Assembly: GCA_050011815.1 (NCBI GenBank)
Contig: JBEKIJ010000022.1
Location: 1-64,000 of the forward strand
Source: Chersky-840 sp050011815
GTDB taxonomy: Bacteria; Actinomycetota; Acidimicrobiia; Acidimicrobiales; UBA8190
Length of the DNA stretch: 64,000 nt
Direction: 5' to 3'
The position numbers and the translations under genes were made by a program. The notes under the pieces are model-generated. The model did not search any database, was not told where the DNA came from, and saw nothing but the letters and a program-made list of their open reading frames with translations. Positions within the stretch are counted from its first letter, which is position 1; every line of letters begins with the position of its first letter. Of the stretch, positions 24,201-33,160 are shown piece after piece.

Positions 24201-25148
24201 GTGAGCGACACCTCGCAAGGCGAGGGCTGGTGGTTGGCATCTGACGGGAAGTGGTACCCACCACAGGTTCACCCTTCGGTGACCCAAGCTCCGCCGGCCC
24301 CACCCCAACCGCCTCCATCGGAGGTTGCCGCGCCCCGGTCCCCGACCGCGGCGGGCTACCCTCCGCCGGGCTATCCCACAGTGCCGGGGTACACGCCTGC
24401 GCCGGGGAACACGCCTGCGCCGGAGTATGGGACTCCGCCGGCGTATGGGACTCCGCCGGCGTATGGAGCGCCCCCCGGTTTCGGCGCACCGCCGGCGTAT
24501 GGAGCGCCCCCCGGTTTCGGCGCACCGCCGGGCTACGGACCACCGCCGGGCTACGGACCACCGCCGGGCTACGGACCACCGCCGGGCTACGGACCACCGC
24601 CGGGCTACGGACCACCGCCGGGCTACGGACCACCGCCGGGCTACGGGACTCCGGTACAACTCCTCGTCGACCCGGTGATCCGCCAACCGCTGGCGCCGTG
24701 GTGGAAGCGCCTGATCGCCATCCTTCTCGACGGGGTGGTGCTCTTCTTCGCCACGTTCGTCATCGCGCTCATCGCGGCTGCCATCGCGGGGCACAACACG
24801 AACAACACCAACAACACGAACGCTTCGGGCGCCTCGGTGCTGGGAGCACTGTTCGTGGTGTGGATTGCCGCGTCGATCCCCGCCGCCATCTACTACGCGG
24901 CGATGAACGGGTCTCGTCGGGGACAGACCGTGGGGAAGATGGCACTGGGCATCGCGGTGCGAGACGCTCGCACCGGCGGCCCGATCGGATTCTGGCGAGC
25001 CCTGGGGAGGAACCTGATCACGGTGGTCTTCGAGGCCCTCTTCTCCATCCCTTACATCCTCGACTCGTTGGCCCCTCTCTGGGACGCTCGACGCCAGGCC
25101 TGGCACGACAAGGTCGCCCATTCCGTCGTCGTAGACCTCAAGCCGTAG
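24201..25148 (+). CDS. RDD-family membrane protein with Pro/Gly/Tyr-rich N-terminus
   Basis: A 315-residue protein. Residues 9-22 (GWWLASDGKWYPPQ) are a DUF2510-like cap. Residues 25-150 are a disordered Pro/Gly/Tyr tract ending in seven PGYGPP-type repeats. The C-terminal RDD domain has membrane segments near residues 175-195, 210-230 and 275-295. The GTG start is 8 bases after TACGAT, so the mRNA may be leaderless. RDD proteins are linked to ion exchange or cell-division complexes; the role here is unknown. Next is a CPBP protease whose N-terminus shows the same Trp-rich DUF2510-type motif. Confidence 0.88.
   Translation: MSDTSQGEGWWLASDGKWYPPQVHPSVTQAPPAPPQPPPSEVAAPRSPTAAGYPPPGYPTVPGYTPAPGNTPAPEYGTPPAYGTPPAYGAPPGFGAPPAYGAPPGFGAPPGYGPPPGYGPPPGYGPPPGYGPPPGYGPPPGYGPPPGYGTPVQLLVDPVIRQPLAPWWKRLIAILLDGVVLFFATFVIALIAAAIAGHNTNNTNNTNASGASVLGALFVVWIAASIPAAIYYAAMNGSRRGQTVGKMALGIAVRDARTGGPIGFWRALGRNLITVVFEALFSIPYILDSLAPLWDARRQAWHDKVAHSVVVDLKP
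24531..24656 (+). repeat. 18-bp in-frame tandem repeat, seven units
   Basis: The unit GGCTACGGACCACCGCCG starts at 24531, 24549, 24567, 24585, 24603, 24621 and 24639. Six copies are identical and the last diverges after ten bases. It encodes G-Y-G-P-P-P. Earlier, imperfect pairs (GCGTATGG-type) at about 24424-24500 are older copies. The identity among units suggests recent expansion by slippage. Confidence 0.95.
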
Positions 25149-25183
25149 CTCTCTCGCGGGCACGGGGTGCGAGACCAGACATC

Positions 25184-26074
25184 GTGATCTCCGACCCGTT
25201 GCCACAAACCGAGTCGTGGCCGCAGCTCGGGCCACCGCCGGGGTGGTACGCGGATCCGTGGCGCTGGGCGTGGTGGAGATGGTGGGACGGTTACCGATGG
25301 ACGCCCCATCTCTACGGACCCTACGGCCCCTACGGCCTGGCGGCGCCGGCCCCGTTCGTCCCCAAGGGGCCCGGCATCAAGGGCGGTGGCATCGCCGCCA
25401 TCGGCATCGGCATCGGCTTCGTCGCATCCATCGCCGTGGCCATCGTGTTCTTCGCCGCGCAGTCGGGCCACCTCGACGATCGCAACCCTTGGTACATGCT
25501 GGTGAGCCAGCTGGCGTTGTGGGCCGGATTCCTGGGTGCCGTCGTCGTCGCCTCGAGGCGAAACGGCACGGGCAGCCTGGCCCGCGACTACGGCCTGGCG
25601 TGGCCCAAGTGGCACGACCTGACGGCCGGCTTTGCCGGAGGCGTCCTCGGTCGCCTGCCGTCGACGCTGATCCTCATCCTGATCGTGGTGGCCAACAACG
25701 GGTTCAACACGCCGAGCTCGGCGGGCCGCCAGATCGACGGACTCACCCCTGAGGGGACCGCCGGTTGGATCATCATGGGCCTCTTCCTCGTCGTCGGAGC
25801 ACCCTTCGTGGAGGAGCTCCTCTTCCGAGGACTCATCCAGGGTGCCTTCACCCGACGCCTGGGGGCGACCCCGGCCATCTTCGTGACCGCCCTGATCTTC
25901 TGCTTCGCCCACGTCTTCAACGAGGGCCCGTTGGCACCGTTCATCCTCTTCCCCCCGGCGATCATCCTCGGGTACCTCCGCCACCGCTCCGGGAAGCTGG
26001 CTCCGGGGATGATCGCGCACTCGACGTTCAACGCCATCGCCTTCGCCCTCTTGTTGGTTCCGGCCTTTCGGTAG
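25184..26074 (+). CDS. CPBP-family intramembrane glutamic endopeptidase
   Basis: A 296-residue membrane protein. The N-terminus has a DUF2510-like WYADPWRWAWWRWWDGYRW motif. The CAAX-protease (ABI) motifs follow: EELLFRGLIQG, FAHVFNE and HSTFN. These carry the catalytic Glu and His residues. GTG at 25184 is the preferred start, 35 bases after the RDD gene stop. The pairing suggests one membrane function, perhaps processing of a surface protein. Convergent with the methyltransferase. Confidence 0.9.
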   Translation: MISDPLPQTESWPQLGPPPGWYADPWRWAWWRWWDGYRWTPHLYGPYGPYGLAAPAPFVPKGPGIKGGGIAAIGIGIGFVASIAVAIVFFAAQSGHLDDRNPWYMLVSQLALWAGFLGAVVVASRRNGTGSLARDYGLAWPKWHDLTAGFAGGVLGRLPSTLILILIVVANNGFNTPSSAGRQIDGLTPEGTAGWIIMGLFLVVGAPFVEELLFRGLIQGAFTRRLGATPAIFVTALIFCFAHVFNEGPLAPFILFPPAIILGYLRHRSGKLAPGMIAHSTFNAIAFALLLVPAFR

Positions 26075-26095
26075 CCGCCGGACCGCTGCCTGCGC

Positions 26096-26806
26096 TCAGC
26101 GCTTGACGGCCCGCACGTGGAGGAACATCGGAATCCGGCTCCAACGCTCGTAGTCGTCGGCGCCCGGCGCCGGCAGAGGTTCCCGCAGGGCATCGACCAC
26201 GAACCCGGCCGAGCACAACGCCGAGAAGTACCGCTCCAAGGAGTGGCTCCAACCTTTGAAGCCCATGGAGCGACCGTTCTTCACGATGGTCTGTTCGAAG
26301 CGCCGCGTCCCGAAGTATCGCCCGCGTACCACGTAGGGAGCGTCGCCCGTGTCGCCCTCGAACCCACCGGCGTCGAACATCGGGTGGGTGACGCAGATGC
26401 AGAACACCGCGCCGGGCTCGAGGACCCGGGCCACCTCGACGACTGCTCGGGGCATGTCGTCGAAGTCCATCAGGGAGTTGTAGGCCACGGCCAGATCGAC
26501 CCTGCCGTCGCCCACCGGAAGCGTCGAGGCGTCGGCCAGCACATAGCGGCCGGCGGGATCCGCCTCGAGCGCGTAGCGGAGGAGGGTCGGCGACCCGTCG
26601 ACGGACACGACCCGATGGCCGCGCGCCGCCAGGTCGCGCGTCACCCTGCCTTCCCCACAACCCACCTCGAGTGTGGTTCGTCGGGGAGCCGGAACGACGT
26701 GGTCGAAGAACTCGTCGCGGTAGTACCAGTACGCATCGTGGCCCGGAGTGCGCGCCCATCGGACCCAGTTCTCCGCTTCACCCTCCCAGGCCGCCCGGTT
26801 GTCCAC
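26096..26806 (-). CDS. SAM-dependent methyltransferase
   Basis: A 236-residue class I methyltransferase. Motif I is LEVGCGEGRVT, the acidic residue of motif II is in VVSVDGSP, and LADASTLPVGDGRVDLAVAYNSL covers motifs III-IV. Methyltransf_11 type. The substrate is unknown. The start is GTG at 26806, a 20-base gap from the convergent CPBP gene. Confidence 0.88.
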   Translation of the reverse strand: MDNRAAWEGEAENWVRWARTPGHDAYWYYRDEFFDHVVPAPRRTTLEVGCGEGRVTRDLAARGHRVVSVDGSPTLLRYALEADPAGRYVLADASTLPVGDGRVDLAVAYNSLMDFDDMPRAVVEVARVLEPGAVFCICVTHPMFDAGGFEGDTGDAPYVVRGRYFGTRRFEQTIVKNGRSMGFKGWSHSLERYFSALCSAGFVVDALREPLPAPGADDYERWSRIPMFLHVRAVKR

Positions 26807-26854
26807 GGTGAGAAGGTACCGGACCCCGCTTCCCCGCCGGCGTGAAGCGCTCGA

Positions 26855-27253
26855 CTACGTCCCTGGCATCTGGGCGCGCGCCAGCGCATCGCTGGGAGCC
26901 TCGAATCCGACGATGTCGACCACTCGACCGTCTCGCACGGTCAGGACCTGCCAGCGAGATGTCGTCCCGCCCTCCTCGCTCGATCCTGGGCGTCCGTGCA
27001 CCGCGAGGCCCACGAGGATGCGGTCGTCGAACACCACGGTCTCTGACACCTGCGCCCGTACCCCTGACGCCGCCCCTCGCCGATACCAGGCCAGGACCTG
27101 GTCGCGGTTCCTGCACGTCGGTCGGCGGGCATCAGGGGGACCCCAGTGCACGTCGGGGTCGAGAAGGTCCGCGAACGCGGAGAGGTCCGCAACCTCGAGG
27201 GCGGCGCGGACCTGGTGGGCAACACCCTCCATCACCTCGTGGGACTCCGACAT
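26855..27253 (-). CDS. SnoaL-like/NTF2-fold protein
   Basis: A 132-residue single-domain protein of the NTF2-like superfamily. ALEVADLSAFADLLDPDVHWGPP is the typical helix-strand start, and WQVLTVRDGRVVDIVGF the typical end. Members bind or turn over small molecules, but no active-site pattern pins it down. It lies 48 bases upstream of the methyltransferase on the same strand. Confidence 0.78.
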   Translation of the reverse strand: MSESHEVMEGVAHQVRAALEVADLSAFADLLDPDVHWGPPDARRPTCRNRDQVLAWYRRGAASGVRAQVSETVVFDDRILVGLAVHGRPGSSEEGGTTSRWQVLTVRDGRVVDIVGFEAPSDALARAQMPGT

Positions 27254-27419
27254 CGTGACCTCACAGGCAGTCTCGACAAACCCATGACGGTCGGCGGCCG
27301 AGACCGTGGCCAGTCAGACATGGGCCGAGCGAAGCCCGTTGCGAGGGCTCCTCGGCACCCGGTTCCGAGACGACGGCCGACCGAAACTCGTCAGGACCGA
27401 TTGGTACGCTCCTGCCTTC

Positions 27420-29306
27420 ATGACTGGACGCCGCCGAATCAGGCGCGGCCCTGCATCGCCACTCGGCATTCGGCGCGTACCCGTACCCAACGAGGACAGG
27501 CTGCGCGCCCTCGGTGACCAGATGCAAGGGCGCGACACCCCTGCGCTGTCCACGCCCCCCGGGGACGACGCCCGGGCCGAGCCGGGCCCCCTGCCGGATC
27601 GATCCGACCACGACAACGGTCCCTCCGCACTCGTGCCCCCGTCACCACCGGTACAGACGCTGCCGGCCGAGACCGAGGAGCCCGGCCCGCACCCACCGCC
27701 CCCGCCGGGCCGGCGTCGCCACCGGGTCCGGCGTGGCCTCCTGATCGGCCTGGTCGTCCTCCTCGTGGTGGTCGGAGGAGGGGCGGGGTACGCGTACTAC
27801 CTGGCCCACGACCTCAACCGCGTCGAGGTGAAGGGGTTGGCGGGGGCGCTCACCACCGGGCTCGAGGCGGGGACGGAGAACATCTTGATGGTGGGGTCCA
27901 CGTCGCGCTGTGCCCTGGCCGTGCAGAACCTGGCCTACGGCTTGTGCCAGGGCAGCGCGGACTCGGCACCGGTGAACGGCGTGAACAGCGACGTCATCAT
28001 GATCCTCCACGTCAACCCGGCCCGGCGCCGGCTGGCGGTCCTCTCCATCCCGCGCGACCTCTTCATCCCCAACGCCCGCACGACCGGTGCCAACAAGATC
28101 GACGCCGGCCTCTACCAGGGCATGACCCAACTGGTGGCGGCCATCGAAGAGGACTTCGGGATCCCCATCCAGCACGCCGTCTCTCTCAACTTCGACCAGT
28201 TCGCCGCGGTGGTGAACGCCCTCGGGGGCATCAACATGTCGTTCCCGATGTCGGTGTTCGACGCCTCGTCGGGTTTGAACGTACGCGCCGCCACCTGTGT
28301 CCACCTCAACGGCACCGAAGCGCTCGAGGTGGTCCGGGCCCGACACCTCCAGTACCAGACGAGCGCGACGACGAGCACCGACGCCTTGGACTGGCCCCAG
28401 GAGGGTCTGAGCGACCTGGCCCGCATCCGGCGGGATCACGAGTTCCTCCGGGTGCTGGCGACCGCGACGTCGAAACACGGGCTCGGGAACCCCGTCGACG
28501 ACCTCAACCTCATCAACTCGCTGAAAGGTGATCTCACCTTCGACCAGTCCTGGCCGGTGACCGACATGGTCAGCCTCGTCCTCGATTTCCACTCGGTCCA
28601 GGTCGATTCGGTGCCGCAGCTCACCTTGCCGGTGGACGTGGTGACAGATCCCGACGGCACCCAGGGGAGCTACGTCTATGAAGGAAGTGGCTACGGTGAC
28701 GTCGAGTTCCCGGCCCAGTCACAAGACGAGGGCGCCATCGACCAGTTCCTCGGCGTGGGGCCGGCCTCCGATTCGATGACCGGCACGCCGCTGCCGACCC
28801 CATCATCGGTCTCGGTGTCGGTGATGAACGGCACTGGCGCCTACAACCAGGCCACCGACACCGCATCTGCGCTCTCGGCACTCGGTTTCCGGACCGTCGG
28901 CGTGGGTGACACCCCGGCCGTCGGCGACGTGTCGGAGACCGTGGTCTATTACGGATCGCACGCCCCGGCCACCGAGAGTGCGGCCGAGGCCGTGGCCCGC
29001 TCCATGACCGGTTCGGTCGTCATGGCCTTCGACCCCGGCCAGGTGACCGACGGTGCCCAGGTGACCGTGGTGACCGGCACCCAGTTCGCCGTCAATACCT
29101 CCAGCCCGTCGAGCGCCTCCTCGACGCCGGGCACCTCGGCGCCAGGCGGATCGGGCGGTTCTTCGTCGTCGACCCCGTCGACCACCTCTCCGACGGCGTC
29201 TGCCATCGCGCCACCCTCACCGGTCACCTCGAATCTCGAGCCCTGGGACCCACGGGCGTGTCCGGCCGGAGCGACCCCCACATCCCCGGTCCCCAACCAC
29301 ACCTGA
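27420..29306 (+). CDS. LytR-CpsA-Psr family protein with LytR_C domain
   Basis: A 628-residue protein: cytoplasmic Pro-rich tail (1-100), one membrane span (near 108-130), an LCP phosphotransferase domain (about 150-400; SDVIMILHVNP, VLSIPRDL, NKIDAGLYQG), a LytR_C domain (about 460-560) and a Ser/Thr/Pro-rich tail. LCP enzymes attach teichoic acid, arabinogalactan or capsule polymers to peptidoglycan from a lipid carrier. ATG at 27420 is preferred, 9 bases after TACGCT, as in other leaderless starts here. Confidence 0.9.
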   Translation: MTGRRRIRRGPASPLGIRRVPVPNEDRLRALGDQMQGRDTPALSTPPGDDARAEPGPLPDRSDHDNGPSALVPPSPPVQTLPAETEEPGPHPPPPPGRRRHRVRRGLLIGLVVLLVVVGGGAGYAYYLAHDLNRVEVKGLAGALTTGLEAGTENILMVGSTSRCALAVQNLAYGLCQGSADSAPVNGVNSDVIMILHVNPARRRLAVLSIPRDLFIPNARTTGANKIDAGLYQGMTQLVAAIEEDFGIPIQHAVSLNFDQFAAVVNALGGINMSFPMSVFDASSGLNVRAATCVHLNGTEALEVVRARHLQYQTSATTSTDALDWPQEGLSDLARIRRDHEFLRVLATATSKHGLGNPVDDLNLINSLKGDLTFDQSWPVTDMVSLVLDFHSVQVDSVPQLTLPVDVVTDPDGTQGSYVYEGSGYGDVEFPAQSQDEGAIDQFLGVGPASDSMTGTPLPTPSSVSVSVMNGTGAYNQATDTASALSALGFRTVGVGDTPAVGDVSETVVYYGSHAPATESAAEAVARSMTGSVVMAFDPGQVTDGAQVTVVTGTQFAVNTSSPSSASSTPGTSAPGGSGGSSSSTPSTTSPTASAIAPPSPVTSNLEPWDPRACPAGATPTSPVPNHT

Positions 29307-29311
29307 CGAAG

Positions 29312-29359
29312 CCGGACCGGTCAGCTCCGCGCCCCGCCCATCCTCAGGACCCGGTCCGG
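29312..29359. terminator. possible bidirectional terminator
   Basis: CCGGACCGG (29312-29320) can pair with CCGGTCCGG (29351-29359) across a 30-base loop in the gap between convergent genes. The loop is long and there is no U-tract, so confidence is low. Confidence 0.3.
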
Positions 29360-29369
29360 TGCTCCCCGA

Positions 29370-29990
29370 TCAGAACCAATGGAACCAGGGATGCCCACTT
29401 CTCCAGATGACCATGTCGACCTTGCCGATGATGTCCGAGGCGGGCAGCGTGCCCCAGTACCGACTGTCGCCGGAGTCTCCCCGGCAGTCGCCCATCATGA
29501 AGTAGTGACCCGCGGCGATCTTCGTCGTCTTGATGTGCTCGGACTCCTCGGCGCAGATACCGGTCAGGGGCACCAACCAGGGTTCGGCCAAGGGCTTCCC
29601 GTTGATGAGCACCGTGCTCCCCGCCGAGGAGATGGTCTCACCGGGAAGGCCCACGACGCGTTTCACGAGGACGGGCGGCCCTCCCGCGTCGGCGGGGGGA
29701 TCGTGGAAAACCAGGATGTCCCCGCGATGGACCGTCGAGGAGAGCTTGTTCACGATGATGCGGTCGCCGGGCATGAGTGTCGGGGTCATCGAGGGCGAGG
29801 GCACGAAATAGGTCTGGACGGCGTAGGCCCGTGTTCCGGTGGACACGAGCACGACCACGGCGAGGAAGACCACCCAGCCGAGGATGCTTCGCGTCCGAGG
29901 GTGCTTCCGAGTCGACCGCCGCCGCGGTCCCCCGGTCACGATCGGGCTGGGGTCGGTGCCGGTGGTCACGACGCCATCATCGCTCACCAC
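29370..29990 (-). CDS. lepB: signal peptidase I
   Basis: A 206-residue signal peptidase I with a basic N-terminal tail and one membrane span (36-54). The catalytic Ser67 lies in PSPSMTPTL and Lys110 in LVKRVVGLPGE; GDCRGDSGDSRYWG is the conserved late motif. It removes signal peptides from exported proteins at the outer face of the membrane. Several secreted proteins in the window are likely clients. Convergent with the LCP gene. Confidence 0.94.
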   Translation of the reverse strand: MVSDDGVVTTGTDPSPIVTGGPRRRSTRKHPRTRSILGWVVFLAVVVLVSTGTRAYAVQTYFVPSPSMTPTLMPGDRIIVNKLSSTVHRGDILVFHDPPADAGGPPVLVKRVVGLPGETISSAGSTVLINGKPLAEPWLVPLTGICAEESEHIKTTKIAAGHYFMMGDCRGDSGDSRYWGTLPASDIIGKVDMVIWRSGHPWFHWF

Positions 29991-30097
29991 GCCACCCCCC
30001 CAACGTCAGCCCGGCCCATTTCCTGGCACGTGAGGCATCCTCGACGGTGGGAGCCCGGAGACCGGTCCCCGACACGGCGCCGGGGTCCGGGGCGGCG

Positions 30098-30904
30098 TCA
30101 GCCCGCAGCATCGAGGAACCGCTCCCGGTGGGTTGCGAACCAGGCCCGGCGCCGGTCGTAGCGAGCCAGGCCTCCCATCTGGTCGACCATGGCGATGAAG
30201 GCCTCCTCGCCCCTGGCGATACGGCGCTGGAGGAATTCGCCGCCCACGGCCACGTTGCGCTCGATGGCGTCGACGAGAACCCCCCGACCCGGCGCCAGAC
30301 CGTAAGCGTCGGCCGCCACGCGCAGCCGGACGAACGGATCCAACCCACCCCGACCGATGCGAGTCGCGTCCTGCGGGGTGTCGATGGGCACCGTCATGAG
30401 CGCCAGGCGGGCCAGGTCGTAGACCCGGCTCCCCGGTGCGGCGAAGTCGAAGTCGAGGAGCGCCACCGCCGCACCGTCTCTGAACACGACGTTCTCCGGA
30501 CAGACGTCGTTGTGACAGATCACCTCGCCCCCGCCGGCACCGTCGGGATCGGCCATCTCGGGACTCCATTGCGCACCCGGGGGAACCACGAAACCGACGG
30601 TGGCGTCGTGAAACCGTCGGAGCACCTTCACCGTCGACGCCAGGGCGTCGTTGGTCACTGACCACGGGGGGAACGGCAAGAAGGCGACGTCGCCGGGGAT
30701 GAACCCGAGTCGCTCCTCCCCTCCGGGCACGAATCCGAGGGGTTCGGGAACCCCGTCGAAGCCGGCCCGCCGCACGTGCCGGAGCAGGGCGTGGATCGTG
30801 GCCGAGTTCTCGTTGGCGGGGCGACGCACCTCGTCACCGACCCGACGCACCACCCCGGCATTGGCCACCCCGCCTCGCAGCACCTCCTCGTGTGGCACCG
30901 TCAC
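30098..30904 (-). CDS. aminoglycoside phosphotransferase (APH) family kinase
   Basis: A 268-residue kinase-fold protein. The catalytic loop is ICHNDVCPENVVF and the metal-binding motif is LLDFDFAAPG. Members of this fold phosphorylate antibiotics, sugars, choline or homoserine; nothing here tells which. The start is GTG at 30904, opposite the secreted beta-helix gene with 263 bases between. Confidence 0.85.
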   Translation of the reverse strand: MTVPHEEVLRGGVANAGVVRRVGDEVRRPANENSATIHALLRHVRRAGFDGVPEPLGFVPGGEERLGFIPGDVAFLPFPPWSVTNDALASTVKVLRRFHDATVGFVVPPGAQWSPEMADPDGAGGGEVICHNDVCPENVVFRDGAAVALLDFDFAAPGSRVYDLARLALMTVPIDTPQDATRIGRGGLDPFVRLRVAADAYGLAPGRGVLVDAIERNVAVGGEFLQRRIARGEEAFIAMVDQMGGLARYDRRRAWFATHRERFLDAAG

Positions 30905-31167
30905 AGCGTGCCATCACCTGACTCCTCGACCGAACCGCTGCTCACCCTGAGCGGTGTCGGGAACCGCGCACGCTGGGAAACCTCTCTGCGTGCGTTCGAC
31001 TCCACGCTGGCGGCGACCACGTCCTCCTCGCGGGGGCAGGGCCGGGCGCGAACGGCGGACGCGCCGCCCTCCTCAGGGGGATAGGGTGCGCGGAGTACGA
31101 CGGTGGGTACGCGAAGTCCGTGGCGTCCGCGTCGTAGCTCTGCTGATCCCCTCAAAGGAGACGACCT

Positions 31168-33057
31168 ATGTCCGTCCTTCGTCATGCGCACACCGCCCGA
31201 CATGTTGCCGCTCGCGCCGTCTGCGTCGTCGCCCTCGCCGGTGGAGCGATCACCGTCGCCGCTGTTACGGGGAGCACACCCGCCGGCGCCGCCACGTGCG
31301 TGGCGGCGGGATCGACCGGATTGACCACGGCCATGCTCGCCACCTCAGGCCAGAGCATCTCGGGCACGGTCACCGCCACCGGGTGTGACATCGGCATCTA
31401 CGTCCCCTCGACGGCACCCGGGGTGACCATCAACGCCACCACCGTCACCGGTGCCAACGACGAAGGCATCCTGGCCGAAGGCGACACCGGGCTGGTCATC
31501 AGCAACAGCACCATCAGCGGGAACAACGTGAGCCCCAACACCAAGATCCCCGACGGCCACGCCCTCATGTTGGACGGTGTCTCGGGGGCCACGATCACCG
31601 GCAACACGATCACGAACAACCTCAGCGGGGGCATCGGCATCGCCGACGACGGCCCGGTGGACCCCGGCACGCCCAACGCCGGACCGGGCGTGGCGGTGCC
31701 CTCCTCCAACGACGTCGTCACCGGCAACACCCTGAGCGGGAACACCGGTGGCTGCGCCATCATCGTCGAGGCCTGGAACCCGGGCGGCGGGGTGACCGGA
31801 ACATCGATCACGGGCAACACGGTGACGGGAACGGCCGGAAAGTTCGGACCCCACGGACCCGACATCGGTCAGATCGTCCTCGCCGATGATGCCGCCGGGG
31901 CGAGTGTCACCAACACCACCATCACGAACAACACCGTGACGCAGTCTTTCGCCACGGGCATCACGCTCCACGCCAATGCTCCCAACGACGTCATCTCCAA
32001 TACGACGATCACCGGCAACACCTTGACCGACAACAACTGGGGCGCGGCCAACGCGGCGCCGTCCACCGACGCCATCGCCTTGATCGTGGAGCCCTACCCG
32101 GGCTCCCTGGCCGCCTCGATCACCGGGACATCGATCTCGGCCAACGTCATCACGAACCAGGTGGTCGCCATCTGGATCAAGGGGGCCACCACCACCACGG
32201 TGGGGGCCAACACCATCACGCTGCCGACCGGCGGGACGGCCCTCTACACCGTGCCGACACCCGGCGCCGGGTACTGGATGGCGGGATCCGACGGCGGGGT
32301 CTTCTCCTTCGGCGACGCCAAGTACTACGGCTCGGCCCCGGGCCTCGGGCTCAAGTTGGCCCAACCCATCGTGACCATGGCACCGAGCCGGGACCGGGGC
32401 GGCTACTGGATGGTGGGTGCCGACGGTGGGGTGCTCGGCTTCGGTGACTCCTACTACTACGGGTCGCTCCCGGGCCTCAAGGTCACCGTGCACGACATCG
32501 TGGGCATGGTGCCCACCCCCACCACGGACCAGGGTGCGACCAACGGCCTCGGCTACTGGATGGTCGGCTCCGACGGAGGGGTCTTCTCCTTCGGCGACGC
32601 CAAGTACCACGGCTCGGTGCCCGGTGTCGGCGTCCACATCAAGAACGTCGTCGGTATCGCCCCCACCTCCGACGGCCTCGGCTACTGGATGGTCGGCTCC
32701 GACGGAGGGGTCTTCTCCTTCGGCGACGCCACCTACGCCGGATCGCTCCCGGGCAAGGGCATCCACGTCAACAACATCGTGGCCATCGTGGCCACCCCCG
32801 ACGGCGGCGGCTACTACCTGGTGGCCTCTGATGGCGGGGTGTTCGCCTTCGGCGATGCCAAGTACGCCGGCTCGGTGCCCGGTGTCGGCGTCCACGTCAC
32901 CAACATCGTGGGACTCAGCCCGACGCCGGACAACGGCGGCTACTGGGTCTTCGCTTCCGACGGCGGCGTCTTCTCCTTCGGGGACGCCAAGTTCCTGGGC
33001 TCGGTGCCCGGGGTCGGTGCCCACGTGCACAACGTCGTAGCCGGGTCGACCACCTGA
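31168..33057 (+). CDS. secreted beta-helix protein with GYW-DGGVFSFGDA repeats
   Basis: A 629-residue protein with a signal peptide (1-45, cut near AGAAT). Residues 60-365 are a right-handed parallel beta-helix, rich in TITGNT and SISGNT turns as in NosD-type surface proteins. From residue 368 there are six units of about 42-48 residues built around GYWMVGSDGGVFSFGDA, a propeller-like repeat common in this lineage. AAAGGAGACGACCT gives a strong ribosome binding site. The leader 30905-31167 has several hairpins. Function is unknown; cell-surface adhesion or polysaccharide binding is possible. The repeat recurs in the CHAP protein at 62645. Confidence 0.87.
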   Translation: MSVLRHAHTARHVAARAVCVVALAGGAITVAAVTGSTPAGAATCVAAGSTGLTTAMLATSGQSISGTVTATGCDIGIYVPSTAPGVTINATTVTGANDEGILAEGDTGLVISNSTISGNNVSPNTKIPDGHALMLDGVSGATITGNTITNNLSGGIGIADDGPVDPGTPNAGPGVAVPSSNDVVTGNTLSGNTGGCAIIVEAWNPGGGVTGTSITGNTVTGTAGKFGPHGPDIGQIVLADDAAGASVTNTTITNNTVTQSFATGITLHANAPNDVISNTTITGNTLTDNNWGAANAAPSTDAIALIVEPYPGSLAASITGTSISANVITNQVVAIWIKGATTTTVGANTITLPTGGTALYTVPTPGAGYWMAGSDGGVFSFGDAKYYGSAPGLGLKLAQPIVTMAPSRDRGGYWMVGADGGVLGFGDSYYYGSLPGLKVTVHDIVGMVPTPTTDQGATNGLGYWMVGSDGGVFSFGDAKYHGSVPGVGVHIKNVVGIAPTSDGLGYWMVGSDGGVFSFGDATYAGSLPGKGIHVNNIVAIVATPDGGGYYLVASDGGVFAFGDAKYAGSVPGVGVHVTNIVGLSPTPDNGGYWVFASDGGVFSFGDAKFLGSVPGVGAHVHNVVAGSTT

Positions 33058-33104
33058 GTACCCGGTTGCCCCACCGAGCAGCGCGGTAACCGGTCGGGAG
33101 GAGA

Positions 33105-33141
33105 CGCTCCCGCCTCTGACGCCACGTCGGAGGCGGGAGCG
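33105..33141. terminator. strong hairpin between convergent genes
   Basis: A 12-bp perfect stem, CGCTCCCGCCTC (33105-33116) with GAGGCGGGAGCG (33130-33141), and a 13-base loop. It is positioned 47 bases past the beta-helix gene stop and 19 bases before the stop of the convergent reductase gene, so it can end both transcripts. Confidence 0.75.
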
Positions 33142-33160
33142 TTCCCCGTTCCGGGGAGCG

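Noticed and set aside
24136..24633. Antisense open frames rich in RRWSVA or RSPAVV repeats
   Set aside because: They are the reverse reading of the 18-bp repeat in the RDD gene, with no start signals or homology.
24531..24656. Tandem repeats that could suggest a CRISPR array
   Set aside because: Units have no spacers, are in frame with a protein, and no cas gene is near.
30905..31167. c-di-AMP (ydaO) riboswitch, often found before wall hydrolases in actinobacteria
   Set aside because: The leader does not contain the conserved core segments I would expect, only generic hairpins.
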